DNA of 64,000 bases from Mesorhizobium sp. (GTDB taxonomy: Bacteria; Pseudomonadota; Alphaproteobacteria; Rhizobiales; Rhizobiaceae). The stretch is taken from the NCBI GenBank assembly GCA_004020875.1, contig SAPZ01000016.1:78338-142337 (forward strand). The letters are read 5' to 3'. Positions within the stretch are counted from its first letter, which is position 1. Each line of letters begins with the position of its first letter. The translations under genes and the position numbers were made by a program. Shown piece after piece: positions 43,140 to 51,529 of the stretch. The notes beneath the pieces were generated by a model. It was not told the DNA's origin. It searched no databases and worked only from the letters and a program-made list of their open reading frames with translations.

Positions 43140-43967
43140 TCAGCCGACGAAGGCGCGCTCGACGACGAAGCTTGCCGGATTGCTCAAGGAGCCTTCCTGG
43201 AAGCCGAGGCTTTCGGCGAGTTCCTTGACGTCCTTAAGCATATGCATCGAGCCGCAGATCATGATGCGGTCGGTCTCGGGATTGAGCTTCTCGATCCCGA
43301 GGTCGGAATAGAACTTGCCCGAGCCGATCAGCGCGGTGATGCGGCCCATGCGCGCCGACTCCTCGCGGGTCGTCGAATTGTAGAGCGTGACGCGGCCGGC
43401 GGTCAGCTCGCCGATCAGAGGATCGCTTTCGAGCGCCGCCACCAGTTCCTGGCCGTAAGTGAGCTCGGCAATGTCGCGGCAGGTGTGGGTGAGGATCACC
43501 TGGTCGAACTTCTCATAGGTGTCGGGATCGCGCAGCAGGCTGGCGAAGGGCGCGATGCCGGTGCCGGTCGAGATCATGAACACACGCTTGGCGGGCGTCA
43601 GCGCGTCGAGCACCAGCGTGCCGGTCGCCTTCTGGCGCATGATGACGGTGTCGCCGACCTGGATCTTCTGCAGCTCGGAGGTCAGCGGGCCGTCCGGCAC
43701 CTTGATAGAGAAGAATTCCAGCTCGTCGTCCCAGGCGGGGCTGGCGACCGAATAAGCGCGGAAGATCGGCTTCTCGGCATTGGGCAGGCCGATCATGACG
43801 AACTCGCCGGAGCGGAAGCGCAGCGACTGCGGGCGGGTGATGCGGAAGGAGAACAGCCGGTCGGTGTAATGCTTCACCGACACCACAGTCTCGGCGTAGA
43901 CATTGGCCGGGATCGGGAACTGCAGCGGCCTTGCGCCGGCGGTGTTCAACGCGGATGTCGTGTTCAT
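43140..43967 (-). CDS. fpr: Ferredoxin/flavodoxin-NADP reductase
   Basis: FAD enzyme of 275 residues moving electrons between NADPH and ferredoxin or flavodoxin. RAYSVASPAWDD is the FAD-binding RxYS motif, ISTGTGIAPFASLLRD the NADP pyrophosphate loop, ILTHTCRDIAELTYGQEL the ribose-binding part, and the chain ends in the short family tail FVVERAFVG. ATG 43967 is used, since the 14-residue extension to 44009 has no support. It is divergent from hyuA, with a MarR-type operator candidate between. It is usually a housekeeping gene, but here it could supply reduced ferredoxin to the reductase at 49988-51529. Confidence 0.93.
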   Translation of the reverse strand: MNTTSALNTAGARPLQFPIPANVYAETVVSVKHYTDRLFSFRITRPQSLRFRSGEFVMIGLPNAEKPIFRAYSVASPAWDDELEFFSIKVPDGPLTSELQKIQVGDTVIMRQKATGTLVLDALTPAKRVFMISTGTGIAPFASLLRDPDTYEKFDQVILTHTCRDIAELTYGQELVAALESDPLIGELTAGRVTLYNSTTREESARMGRITALIGSGKFYSDLGIEKLNPETDRIMICGSMHMLKDVKELAESLGFQEGSLSNPASFVVERAFVG

Positions 43968-44089
43968 CAAACCCAACTTTCCGGCCCAGACGCGAGGCCC
44001 TGGCGCCAAATTGCTCCCTGCGCCTCCGAACGTCGGTTCCGACGCGCTTACCGCACACTGCCAACAGTAGGCCCTTGTGTTGGAAAGTT

Positions 44090-44106
44090 ATTAGTATACA
44101 AACGAT
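44090..44106. promoter_or_regulatory. Candidate MarR operator, site 1
   Basis: ATTAGTATACAAACGAT has the palindromic core TTnGTATACnAA. The same 17-base frame with four changes is at 55265-55281 before the hydroxylase operon. It lies 79 bases upstream of the hyuA ATG used here, or 46 from the earlier ATG at 44152. Confidence 0.55.
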
Positions 44107-44184
44107 CTTGCGGTCAAGATCGAGGCGTAAAACGCGTTTCCAAACTAGGACATGTCCGTAGTTTTAGCATTTCGGGTTTCGACA

Positions 44185-46257
44185 ATGGATGAGAAATTTT
44201 CGGCGTCGGCGGGAAATGTTGTCGCAGGCATCGATGTCGGCGGGACCTTCACCGACCTGCTCCTGATCGACGGCAAGGCGGGTGGCAAGGTCCATATCGC
44301 CAAGACACCGACCACGGTGGAAAACCAGGCCTTCGGCGTGGTCGCCGCGCTCGGCGCGACCGGCTTTCCGATCGGCGGCATCGACCTCATCGTGCACGGC
44401 ACGACGACCACCACCAACGCCGTGCTGGAACGCCGCCTGGCGCGGACCGGCATGATCACCACGCGCGGCTTTCGCGATGTGATCGAGCTTGGCCGCCGCA
44501 CAAGGCCGCAGGCCTATGGCATGACCGGCACTTTTGTCCCTGTCATCCCCCGGGACCTACGGCTCGAAGTGTCGGAAAGGGTCGAGGCTTCGGGCACGGT
44601 GCGCATTCCCCTCGACGAAACCGAGATGCGCGATGCGGTGAAGAAGCTGCTCGACGCCGGCTGCGAATCCCTCGTCATCCATTTCCTGCATTCCTATGCC
44701 AACCCGTCGCATGAGCGGCGCGCCGCCGAGATCGCTGCGGAGCTCTGGCCGAACGGGCACGTCACCACCGGACATGCGCTGCTTTCGGAAGCGCGCGAGT
44801 TCGAACGCGGCGTGACGGCGGCGGTCAACGCCTCGGTGCAGCCGATCCTCGAGCGCTATGTCGAGCGGCTGCGCAAGGAGCTTGGCGCGAAAGGCTACGC
44901 GCGCGACTTCCTGATCATGAACGGTAATGGCGGCATGATCTCGGCCCGCTTCGTCACGTTGGAATCGGCAAAGACGGTGATGTCCGGCCCGGCCTCCGGC
45001 GTCATCGCTGCCGCCTATACGGGCAAGCGTGCAGGCTTCGGCAACCTCGTCACCTACGACATGGGAGGCACTTCGACCGATGTGGCGCTGATCCGCAACG
45101 CCGAGCCGGCCGTCTCCAACGAGATCGAGATCGAATATGCGATGCCGATCCATGTGCCAATGGTGGCCGTGCATACGGTCGGCGCCGGCGGCGGCTCGAT
45201 AGCGCGCGTCGATGCGGCCGGGCTGATCCAGATCGGCCCGGAAAGCGCCGGCGCCAATCCAGGCCCGATCTGCTACGGGCGCGGCGGCGAGGAGCCGACC
45301 ATCACCGACGCCAATCTGGTGCTCGGACGCCTTGCGCCGAAAAAGCTGCTCGCGGTTGACAACCCGGTCACCGTCGAGCGCGTCACCGGCATTTTCGAGG
45401 ACAAGATCGGCAAGCGCACCGGCCTCTCCGGCGTCGAAGCGGCGGGCGCTGTGCTCAGGCTCGGCAACATGAAGATGGCCGGCGCGATCCGCATGGTCTC
45501 GGTCTCGCGTGGCCACGACCCACGCGATTTCGCGCTGTTCGCCTTTGGCGGCGCCGGGCCGCTGCACGCGACGGCACTTGCCCGCGAACTCGGCCTACCC
45601 AGAGTGTTGGTGCCGGCGCGCCCGGGCATCACCAACGCGCTCGGCTGCGTCGTCGCGGACCTGCGCCACGACTTCGTCAACACAATCAATCAGCCCGTCA
45701 AGCTACTCGACGAAGCTGCCCTTCGTGAGGTGCTGGAACGGCATCGTAACGAAGGCGAGGCGCTGATCGCCAAGGAAGCGGTGAAGCCGGACGCGATCCG
45801 CGTCACGCATTCCGCCGACATGCAGTTCGTCGGCCAGACGCATATCATCAACGTGCCGCTGCCCTCCTCTTCGGTTTCACGAGAAACGCTGCAGCTTCTG
45901 TTCGAAAAAGCCTATTTCGCTCGCTTCAAGGTCGAGCTGCCGGAAATCCGCGCCAACCTCGTCAACCTCAACACCTCGGTCACCGGCGTGCGGCCGCAGA
46001 TCGACCTGTCGCGGCTGATCGACCCCGCGGGCCGCGCGGCGGCGCTTGACGAGGCGCGGCGCGAGATCCGGCCGGTCTGGTATCACGGCACCTGGCACGA
46101 CACGCCAGTCTATGCCCGCGAAAAGCTGCCGCTCGACGCCGTGATCGAAGGGCCGGCGATCCTGGAACAGATGGACGCCACCACGGTGCTCGAACCCGGC
46201 GACCGGGCGCGCTCGGACGCGGACGGCAACATCATCATCGACATCGGCGAGGCTTGA
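44185..46257 (+). CDS. Hydantoinase/oxoprolinase A-type subunit
   Basis: Protein of 690 residues from ATG 44185 (44152 is an alternative adding 11 residues). It belongs to the HyuA/acetone carboxylase beta family: ATP-binding ASKHA fold with VVAGIDVGGTFTDLLLIDG at the N-terminus, HGTTTTTNAVLERR, NGNGGMISA, TYDMGGTSTDVALI and AHTVGAGGGSIA-like VHTVGAGGGSIARVDAAG. With HyuB such subunits hydrolyse cyclic amides at the cost of ATP. The partner gene starts one base after its stop. In this neighbourhood the lactam could be a reduced 6-oxonicotinate, which is inference. It is the first gene of a rightward pair. Confidence 0.92.
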   Translation: MDEKFSASAGNVVAGIDVGGTFTDLLLIDGKAGGKVHIAKTPTTVENQAFGVVAALGATGFPIGGIDLIVHGTTTTTNAVLERRLARTGMITTRGFRDVIELGRRTRPQAYGMTGTFVPVIPRDLRLEVSERVEASGTVRIPLDETEMRDAVKKLLDAGCESLVIHFLHSYANPSHERRAAEIAAELWPNGHVTTGHALLSEAREFERGVTAAVNASVQPILERYVERLRKELGAKGYARDFLIMNGNGGMISARFVTLESAKTVMSGPASGVIAAAYTGKRAGFGNLVTYDMGGTSTDVALIRNAEPAVSNEIEIEYAMPIHVPMVAVHTVGAGGGSIARVDAAGLIQIGPESAGANPGPICYGRGGEEPTITDANLVLGRLAPKKLLAVDNPVTVERVTGIFEDKIGKRTGLSGVEAAGAVLRLGNMKMAGAIRMVSVSRGHDPRDFALFAFGGAGPLHATALARELGLPRVLVPARPGITNALGCVVADLRHDFVNTINQPVKLLDEAALREVLERHRNEGEALIAKEAVKPDAIRVTHSADMQFVGQTHIINVPLPSSSVSRETLQLLFEKAYFARFKVELPEIRANLVNLNTSVTGVRPQIDLSRLIDPAGRAAALDEARREIRPVWYHGTWHDTPVYAREKLPLDAVIEGPAILEQMDATTVLEPGDRARSDADGNIIIDIGEA

Positions 46258-46258
46258 G

Positions 46259-47947
46259 ATGGCAAAGCTCGACACGATCACGCTTTCGGTATTGCAGGCC
46301 GCCTTGCAGCAGGTCTGCGACGAGATGGACCTGACCTTCTCCCGCGCCGCCTTCTCGCCGGTCATCGCCGAAGCCAATGACCGCTCGGACGGCATCTACT
46401 CGGCCGTCGACGGCTCGCTGATCGCGCAAGGCAGCCAGGGCCTGCCGGTGTTCGTCGGCGTCATGCAATATTCGACCAGGACGGTGATCGAGATGATCGC
46501 CGATGGCCGCTGCCTCGCGCCGGAACAAGGCGACATCTACATCGTCAATGACCCCTATCTCGGCGGCACGCATCTGATGGACGTTCGCTTCGTCATGCCG
46601 GTCTATCGGGACGGCAAGATCTTTTGCTGGCTGTCCAACACCGGACATTGGCCGGATATCGGCGGCTCGGTGCCGGGCGGGTTCTCGGCGTCGGCTACCG
46701 CAGTCGAGCAGGAAGGGCTGCGGCTGCCGCCGGTGAAACTGTTCAAGAAGGGCGTGCTCGATCCCGAGATCTACGCCATCATCTGCTCGAACATCCGCGT
46801 TGCCGACCAGCGGATCGGCGACATCCGCGCGCAGGCGGCGGCGCTGCTGATCGGCCAGGACAGGCTCAATGAAATCCTGGATCGTTACGGTGACGAAACC
46901 GTCATTGAGGCGATTGCGGAACTGCGGCGCCGTGCCGCCGAGCAGATGCGCGCCTCGATCGCCGCCATACCGGACGGTGTCTATCGCTCGCAGGCCTTCG
47001 TCGATTCCGACGGGGTGGTGAACGAGCCGCTGACCATCAATCTCGCCGTCGAGAAGAAGGGCGATACGCTGACCTTCGATTTCTCCGGCTCGTCGAAACC
47101 CTGCGCCGGGCCGATGAACAGCGTGCTGGCGACGACCCTGTCGTCCGTCTACCTCGCGATGCGCCATATTTTTCCGGAGGTGCCAATCAGCGCCGGCGCC
47201 TTCGAACCGCTGATCGTCAAGCGGCCGGAGGGCACTTTCCTCGACGCCAAATACCCGCGCCCGGTGTCGGGCTGCGCGGCGGAGGTGTCGCAGCGCATCG
47301 CGGAAGCCGTGTTCGCGGGTATGGTGCAGGCATTGCCCGAAAAGGTGACGGCGGCGCCCGCCGGCTCCAGCGGCAATTTCGCGCTCGGCGGCAACGATCC
47401 GGCGCGTGGCCGCGACTATGTCATGTACCAGATCTCCGGCGGCGGTTATGGCGGCAATGCCGGCCATGACGGCTTGAGCAATGGCTGCTCGACCATCGGC
47501 ATTTCGAAGTCGCCACCGGTCGAGATCATGGAGCAGGCCTTTCCGGTGCTCTACCGCCACTATGCGCTGCGCGAGGGCTCGGGGGGCGCCGGCAAACATC
47601 GCGGCGGCTTCGGGCTTGCTTACGAGGTCGAGATCTTGCGCGGCGAGGCGCGCGCGTCCTTCGTGATGGATCACGGCCGCTTCGGCCCGCAGGGCGCGCT
47701 CGGCGGCAAGGATGGCATGCCGAACAGCGTGACCGTGTTCCGGGGCGGCGAAGCGCATGTACCGCCGCATCTGTCCAAGGAGCAGGACATCGCGCTCAAG
47801 GCCGGTGATCGCGTGCGCGTCGGCACGCCCGGCGGCGGCGGCTATGGCGATCCCGCAGAGCGTGACGCGCGGTTGGTCGCGGAGGATGTCAGGCTTGGGT
47901 ACTATACGGCAGAGCAGGCCAAGGAGATGTTTGGGGTGGATTTGTAG
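46259..47947 (+). CDS. Hydantoinase/oxoprolinase B-type subunit
   Basis: HyuB-family protein of 562 residues. Family segments seen in order: ALQQVCDEMDLTFSRAAFSP near the N-terminus, GDIYIVNDPYLGGTHLMDVR (metal-ligand region), FCWLSNTGHWPDIGGSVPGG, and the glycine-rich C-terminal GSGGAGKHRGGFGL and VGTPGGGGYGDP. It forms the catalytic complex with the A subunit encoded one base upstream. Length is typical. The gene ends before a perfect hairpin that separates it from the converging MarR gene. Confidence 0.92.
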   Translation: MAKLDTITLSVLQAALQQVCDEMDLTFSRAAFSPVIAEANDRSDGIYSAVDGSLIAQGSQGLPVFVGVMQYSTRTVIEMIADGRCLAPEQGDIYIVNDPYLGGTHLMDVRFVMPVYRDGKIFCWLSNTGHWPDIGGSVPGGFSASATAVEQEGLRLPPVKLFKKGVLDPEIYAIICSNIRVADQRIGDIRAQAAALLIGQDRLNEILDRYGDETVIEAIAELRRRAAEQMRASIAAIPDGVYRSQAFVDSDGVVNEPLTINLAVEKKGDTLTFDFSGSSKPCAGPMNSVLATTLSSVYLAMRHIFPEVPISAGAFEPLIVKRPEGTFLDAKYPRPVSGCAAEVSQRIAEAVFAGMVQALPEKVTAAPAGSSGNFALGGNDPARGRDYVMYQISGGGYGGNAGHDGLSNGCSTIGISKSPPVEIMEQAFPVLYRHYALREGSGGAGKHRGGFGLAYEVEILRGEARASFVMDHGRFGPQGALGGKDGMPNSVTVFRGGEAHVPPHLSKEQDIALKAGDRVRVGTPGGGGYGDPAERDARLVAEDVRLGYYTAEQAKEMFGVDL

Positions 47948-47996
47948 GGGACTGACGTGGGGAATAGGCCAAATACCTAGGTCGAGCTCCCGCCAA

Positions 47997-48027
47997 CCCC
48001 CCTCTGCCCTGCCGGGCAGAGGGGGTG
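47997..48027. terminator. Short family-A palindrome acting as hairpin
   Basis: CCCCCTCTGCCC and GGGCAGAGGGGG form a perfect 12-bp stem with loop TGCC between two converging genes. The sequence equals one outer end of the family A repeat joined to the other, with the 130-base core missing, so it looks like a deletion derivative that may work as a two-way terminator. Confidence 0.7.
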
Positions 48028-48068
48028 CTGTCCCGCCAGCGTCTATCACTCTGTCGAAAGCAATCCTT

Positions 48069-48530
48069 CTAAGCCAGCTTAGCCAGCAGCCGCAAAAACG
48101 TCGCGGCTTCCTTGGTGGTGAGCGGCGCCAGCGTTTCCTCGGTGATGGCTCGCGCCAGAGGGATCAGCCGCTCGATCGCCTCGCGGCCTTCCGACGTCAG
48201 ATTGACCAGCAGCCGCCTCTTGTCGACTTCGTGCTTGGAGACCTCGACCAGGCCACGCGCCTTCAGCCGGTCGATGACGCCTTTCACGGTGGCGGCGTCC
48301 ATCGCGATCAGCGTTCCGAGCTGATTCTGCGAGGTTTCGCCGATGTCGTAGAGCTTGGCCAAAGCGGCGAATTGCGGCGGCGTCAGGTCGCCGATTTGCG
48401 AAGCGAAGATCGAGACATGGCGCTGATGCGCCTTGCGCAGGATGAAGCCGACCTGATCCTGCAGATGGTAGTTGTTCTCGTCGCCGTCTTCGGCCTCGAC
48501 CAGGCGCAGCAGATTGTCCTCGCCGCTCAT
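48069..48530 (-). CDS. MarR-family regulator
   Basis: Winged-helix regulator of 153 residues. DQVGFILRKAHQRHVSIFAS is the dimerisation helix, LTPPQFAALAKLYD and TSQNQLGTLIAMDAATVKGVIDRL the helix-turn-helix with recognition helix, and HEVDKRRLLVNLTSEGREA the wing. It is the last gene of the hydroxylase operon and its ATG overlaps the upstream stop (ATGA), so the operon makes its own regulator. MarR proteins bind TTnGTATACnAA-like palindromes; such elements are at 44090 and 55265. The ligand is probably an aromatic or N-heterocyclic acid. Confidence 0.92.
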   Translation of the reverse strand: MSGEDNLLRLVEAEDGDENNYHLQDQVGFILRKAHQRHVSIFASQIGDLTPPQFAALAKLYDIGETSQNQLGTLIAMDAATVKGVIDRLKARGLVEVSKHEVDKRRLLVNLTSEGREAIERLIPLARAITEETLAPLTTKEAATFLRLLAKLA

Positions 48531-49111
48531 CTGAGGCCATCCCATGCCTTGATGTCTTCCGCCGCCAGCCCGCCCATGCGGTTGTGGACGCGCGGACCGC
48601 AGGTCATGGCGAGGCAGAACAGGACCTCGTCGGGGCGCGGGCCGTCGCTGATGCCGACCTCCATGGCGTCGAAATGGCTGCGCACATAGGCGGCGTTGAT
48701 GTGGCCGAGCGGCACGTCGAGCCTTGAGCCGAAAGCGCCGACCTTCTTGGCCGACGGCACGATGGCCTTAGCATCGCCGAGCCGCTCGCGCATGGCGTAC
48801 CCGCCCGGCACATGCCAGAGCGCGCCGTGCTCCAACTCGCCGGCGGTGCCAACGATGGCGCCCTTGCCGTAGCCGTCGATCTTTTTCACATCGCCGCCGA
48901 GCGCCGCGATCAGCCTGTCGGAGAGCAGGAGACCCAGCGGCTTCAGATCTTCCATCGCACCCTGCAAATCCTCTACGTAACGACCCGCGAACGGGTTCTT
49001 GACCACGGCAAGAGCTGCGGCACGCAGGCGCGGTTGCTTGGCCATGGGGCCGCCATCGTGGAAAATCTCCTCGGTCAGCACCGCGACCTTGCGGATCGGA
49101 AACTCAGGCAT
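48527..49111 (-). CDS. AA_synth-family protein (DUF1185)
   Basis: Protein of 194 residues of the family labelled amino acid synthesis, for which no reaction is established. Recognisable stretches are IRKVAVLTEEIFHDGGP at the N-terminus, AALAVVKNPFAGRYVEDL, KGAIVGTAGELEHGALWH and VPLGHINAAYVRSHFDAMEV. No signal peptide. The ATG at 49111 has GGGAGGAA seven bases upstream and overlaps the preceding gene by 8 bases. Members often sit beside UPF0280 genes and heterocycle-degradation enzymes, as here. It might act on the ring-opened product; I cannot say more. Confidence 0.85.
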   Translation of the reverse strand: MPEFPIRKVAVLTEEIFHDGGPMAKQPRLRAAALAVVKNPFAGRYVEDLQGAMEDLKPLGLLLSDRLIAALGGDVKKIDGYGKGAIVGTAGELEHGALWHVPGGYAMRERLGDAKAIVPSAKKVGAFGSRLDVPLGHINAAYVRSHFDAMEVGISDGPRPDEVLFCLAMTCGPRVHNRMGGLAAEDIKAWDGLR

Positions 49112-49991
49112 GGGCAAATTCCTCCCTTTCATGCTTGTTGGGCGCGGCGAGCGCTATCGCGCCGCTGACGCGGGCTTCGCCCGCCAGAAACAACGCCGAG
49201 GCGACGATCAGGCCGCGCCGGCGAAAATCTTCGGCGACGGCGAGGCCCTTGTCCAGCGCCTGGGCAATATCGCCTGGCGCGAGCGCACCGACGCTCTGCG
49301 TCACCAGGCGATCGCCGAGATCGCTGTCAGGCGCCAGATCGCGCGCCGAAGCTCGTGCGATGGCCGGATGTCCAGGCAGGTCAACGGCGTTGGCAATCAG
49401 CGTCGCCGCCGCGTCGGCTTCCGCGCCGGTGCGCGCAAGAACGGTGACGGCATCGGCTATCCCTAAGGAAAACGACCGGCCACGCCAGCCGCTGGTGGCG
49501 ACGCCGCGCACGCCATCCTCGGCGCAAACGGTGACGCGATCGGCCATGCCATTCCCGGTGCCGGCGATCGCCACCGTCATCGACTGGCCAACGCCAAGAT
49601 GCAGAGCGCAGTCGCCGCCATTGTTGACGTAGGCCCGTTCGAGCCGGCGACCGGAAAGCAGAGCATCGAGAATTTCGTCGGCTACCGAACCGGCAACGGC
49701 GGCCATCGGCGTGATGAAGCATTCCGCCAATGGCATGACGGCCGCTTCCATGCGGCGCGCCGTTGGGCCGGCAAAATCGCGCGGCGCCAGGAAGAAGGCG
49801 GGCAAGCGCAATTCGGGCAGTTCCTCGACCACCTCGATCAGGATCGTCTGAAAACGGGTGACCGCCTGCTCGTAAGCGGCGCGGCATTCATCGGGCTCGC
49901 CAAAGGTCTCGACGATCAGATCGATCGGCCCGTGATTGAGATGGAGCCGCCGGCCGTCGGCAAGCCAATGCGCCTGCGGGCCGTTCATCAC
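49104..49991 (-). CDS. UPF0280-family (ApbE-like) protein
   Basis: Protein of 295 residues of the UPF0280 family, distantly related to the FMN transferase ApbE. AYVNNGGDCALHLGVGQSM is the strongest family segment; SVADEILDALLSGRRLE and GVATSGWRGRSFSLGIADAV follow, the last resembling the ApbE threonine/serine region. It might attach flavin to a protein partner such as the reductase encoded upstream, but this is speculation. Overlap with the reductase stop by ATGA shows coupling. Function not established in the family. Confidence 0.82.
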   Translation of the reverse strand: MMNGPQAHWLADGRRLHLNHGPIDLIVETFGEPDECRAAYEQAVTRFQTILIEVVEELPELRLPAFFLAPRDFAGPTARRMEAAVMPLAECFITPMAAVAGSVADEILDALLSGRRLERAYVNNGGDCALHLGVGQSMTVAIAGTGNGMADRVTVCAEDGVRGVATSGWRGRSFSLGIADAVTVLARTGAEADAAATLIANAVDLPGHPAIARASARDLAPDSDLGDRLVTQSVGALAPGDIAQALDKGLAVAEDFRRRGLIVASALFLAGEARVSGAIALAAPNKHEREEFAHA

Positions 49992-51529
49992 CCGACACCG
50001 TTCGCGGCCGCGCGCCGCAGCTGCGCCAGCAGCGGCCAGGGGTTGTCGACCGGCGCGCCGGTGCCGCGGCGCGGGTTGAGATACTCGCCGCCCTTGGCGA
50101 GGATATCCTCTACGCTGCGTATCTCATTCTCATAGCCGCCGAGCCGGACATAGTCGTCGCGGCGCATGGTGAATTCGATCGGCGCCACGAGCGCTGGAGT
50201 CGGCACGTAGCCGAAGGCGCCTTCCGGCACGCGGGTGACGTCGACCATCAGCGTGATCCCGCCGCCCGGCCAGACATAGACCGGGGCGCCGCCGACGGTG
50301 ACGTAAGTCTTCAGGCCCTGAACCGAGCGCGTGAGGTTGACGGGGTTTTCGGTGACGCCGGCGCGCAGCGAGCCGCCGGCGCCGCCGACGAAGAGAACCG
50401 TGCAGAGCGCCGGCTCGCAATTGTCCTCGATCAGGCCGACCGACTTTTGCAGCCGCTCGGGAAATGGCTTCTGGACCGGCTTCAACTCGTCGTCCAGCTC
50501 GTAATAGGCGAACTGCTCGCCGGTGGTCGACACCATCAGCAGCGACAGCCCGGGACGCGCGCCCTTCTTGGCGTTCCAGTCGCCGAGGATCGACAGCGGG
50601 TCGGAGATCGTGGTGCCTCCCCAGCCGAGGCCGGGCTCCGACACCTTGAAGTAGCGGCCGGGCGTCGAGCGACGGCCGATGATCTTTATACCGGTATCCT
50701 CCCAGCCCAGCACCTTGCCGGCCTGATGCTCGGAGACGACGCCGGTGATGTGGTCGTCGACCACCACCACCTCGTCGACCAGCCCGCGCCATTGCGTGGC
50801 GAACATGCCGATGGTGGCCGAGCCGCAGCCGACACGCATGCGGTGCTCGACCTTCCCGTCGATGACCGGCGGTTTGCCGGCTTCGACGACGACCGTCGCG
50901 CCGCCATCGATGGTGAGCTCGACCGGCTTGCGGTTACACAGATTGAGCAGCGCGTCGCAAGTCGCGCGCCCCTCAGCCTTGGAGCCTCCGGTCAGGTGAT
51001 GGACGCCGCCAAGCGACAGCATCTGCGAACCATATTCGCCGGTTGTCACATGGCCGATCGCCTCGCCTTCCGAGCGCACGATCGCCGTCTCGTCGCCGAT
51101 GTGGCGGTCGGTGTCGATCTTCACCTTGACGCCGCAATAGGAGAAGATGCCTTCGGTGACGACGGTGACGAGGTCGACGCCCTCGACCTCCTGGCTGACG
51201 ATGAAGGGCGCCGGCTTGTAGTCGGGATAGGTGGTGCCGGCGCCGATGGCAGTCACGAAGCGGCGGCCGGTGTTGACCAGTTCGCCGCTCCACGCTTCGC
51301 CCTCGGCGACGAAAGGCACGACCGCGCCGGCGGTCTCGGCCGCATGGTCGAGAATAGTCAGCGGGTCCATGCGCACGATTCGGCCGCCGATATTGCCGTA
51401 GCGGTCGCAGGCGCCGGTGCGCCCGTCAGCGATGTAGCACATGACCGGACAGGCATCGCAGCGGATCTTCTCCGCCACCTGCTTTTCGCCGGGATCATGG
51501 GTTTCGAAACGTTCGGCAAGCTCGCTCAT
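49988..51529 (-). CDS. 6-hydroxynicotinate reductase-like iron-sulfur protein
   Basis: Protein of 513 residues resembling proteins annotated as 6-hydroxynicotinate reductase, which use reduced ferredoxin to reduce 6-hydroxynicotinate to 6-oxo-1,4,5,6-tetrahydronicotinate. A cysteine cluster at residues 24, 27, 31 and 41 (CDACPVMC, then C after GRTGA) could hold an Fe-S centre. Later segments GIFSYCGVKVKIDTDRH, GCGSATIGMFATQW and GLGWGGTTISDPLSILGDW are conserved-looking but unassigned. It overlaps the hydroxylase gene upstream by ATGA and the UPF0280 gene downstream. Electron supply may come from fpr. Substrate is inferred from the neighbouring molybdenum hydroxylase and nicotinamidase. Confidence 0.8.
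   Translation of the reverse strand: MSELAERFETHDPGEKQVAEKIRCDACPVMCYIADGRTGACDRYGNIGGRIVRMDPLTILDHAAETAGAVVPFVAEGEAWSGELVNTGRRFVTAIGAGTTYPDYKPAPFIVSQEVEGVDLVTVVTEGIFSYCGVKVKIDTDRHIGDETAIVRSEGEAIGHVTTGEYGSQMLSLGGVHHLTGGSKAEGRATCDALLNLCNRKPVELTIDGGATVVVEAGKPPVIDGKVEHRMRVGCGSATIGMFATQWRGLVDEVVVVDDHITGVVSEHQAGKVLGWEDTGIKIIGRRSTPGRYFKVSEPGLGWGGTTISDPLSILGDWNAKKGARPGLSLLMVSTTGEQFAYYELDDELKPVQKPFPERLQKSVGLIEDNCEPALCTVLFVGGAGGSLRAGVTENPVNLTRSVQGLKTYVTVGGAPVYVWPGGGITLMVDVTRVPEGAFGYVPTPALVAPIEFTMRRDDYVRLGGYENEIRSVEDILAKGGEYLNPRRGTGAPVDNPWPLLAQLRRAAANGVG

Noticed and set aside
46235-48049. Open frame of 604 codons opposite HyuB
   Set aside because: Mirror of a well-supported HyuB gene; begins in repeat DNA and has no recognisable domain.
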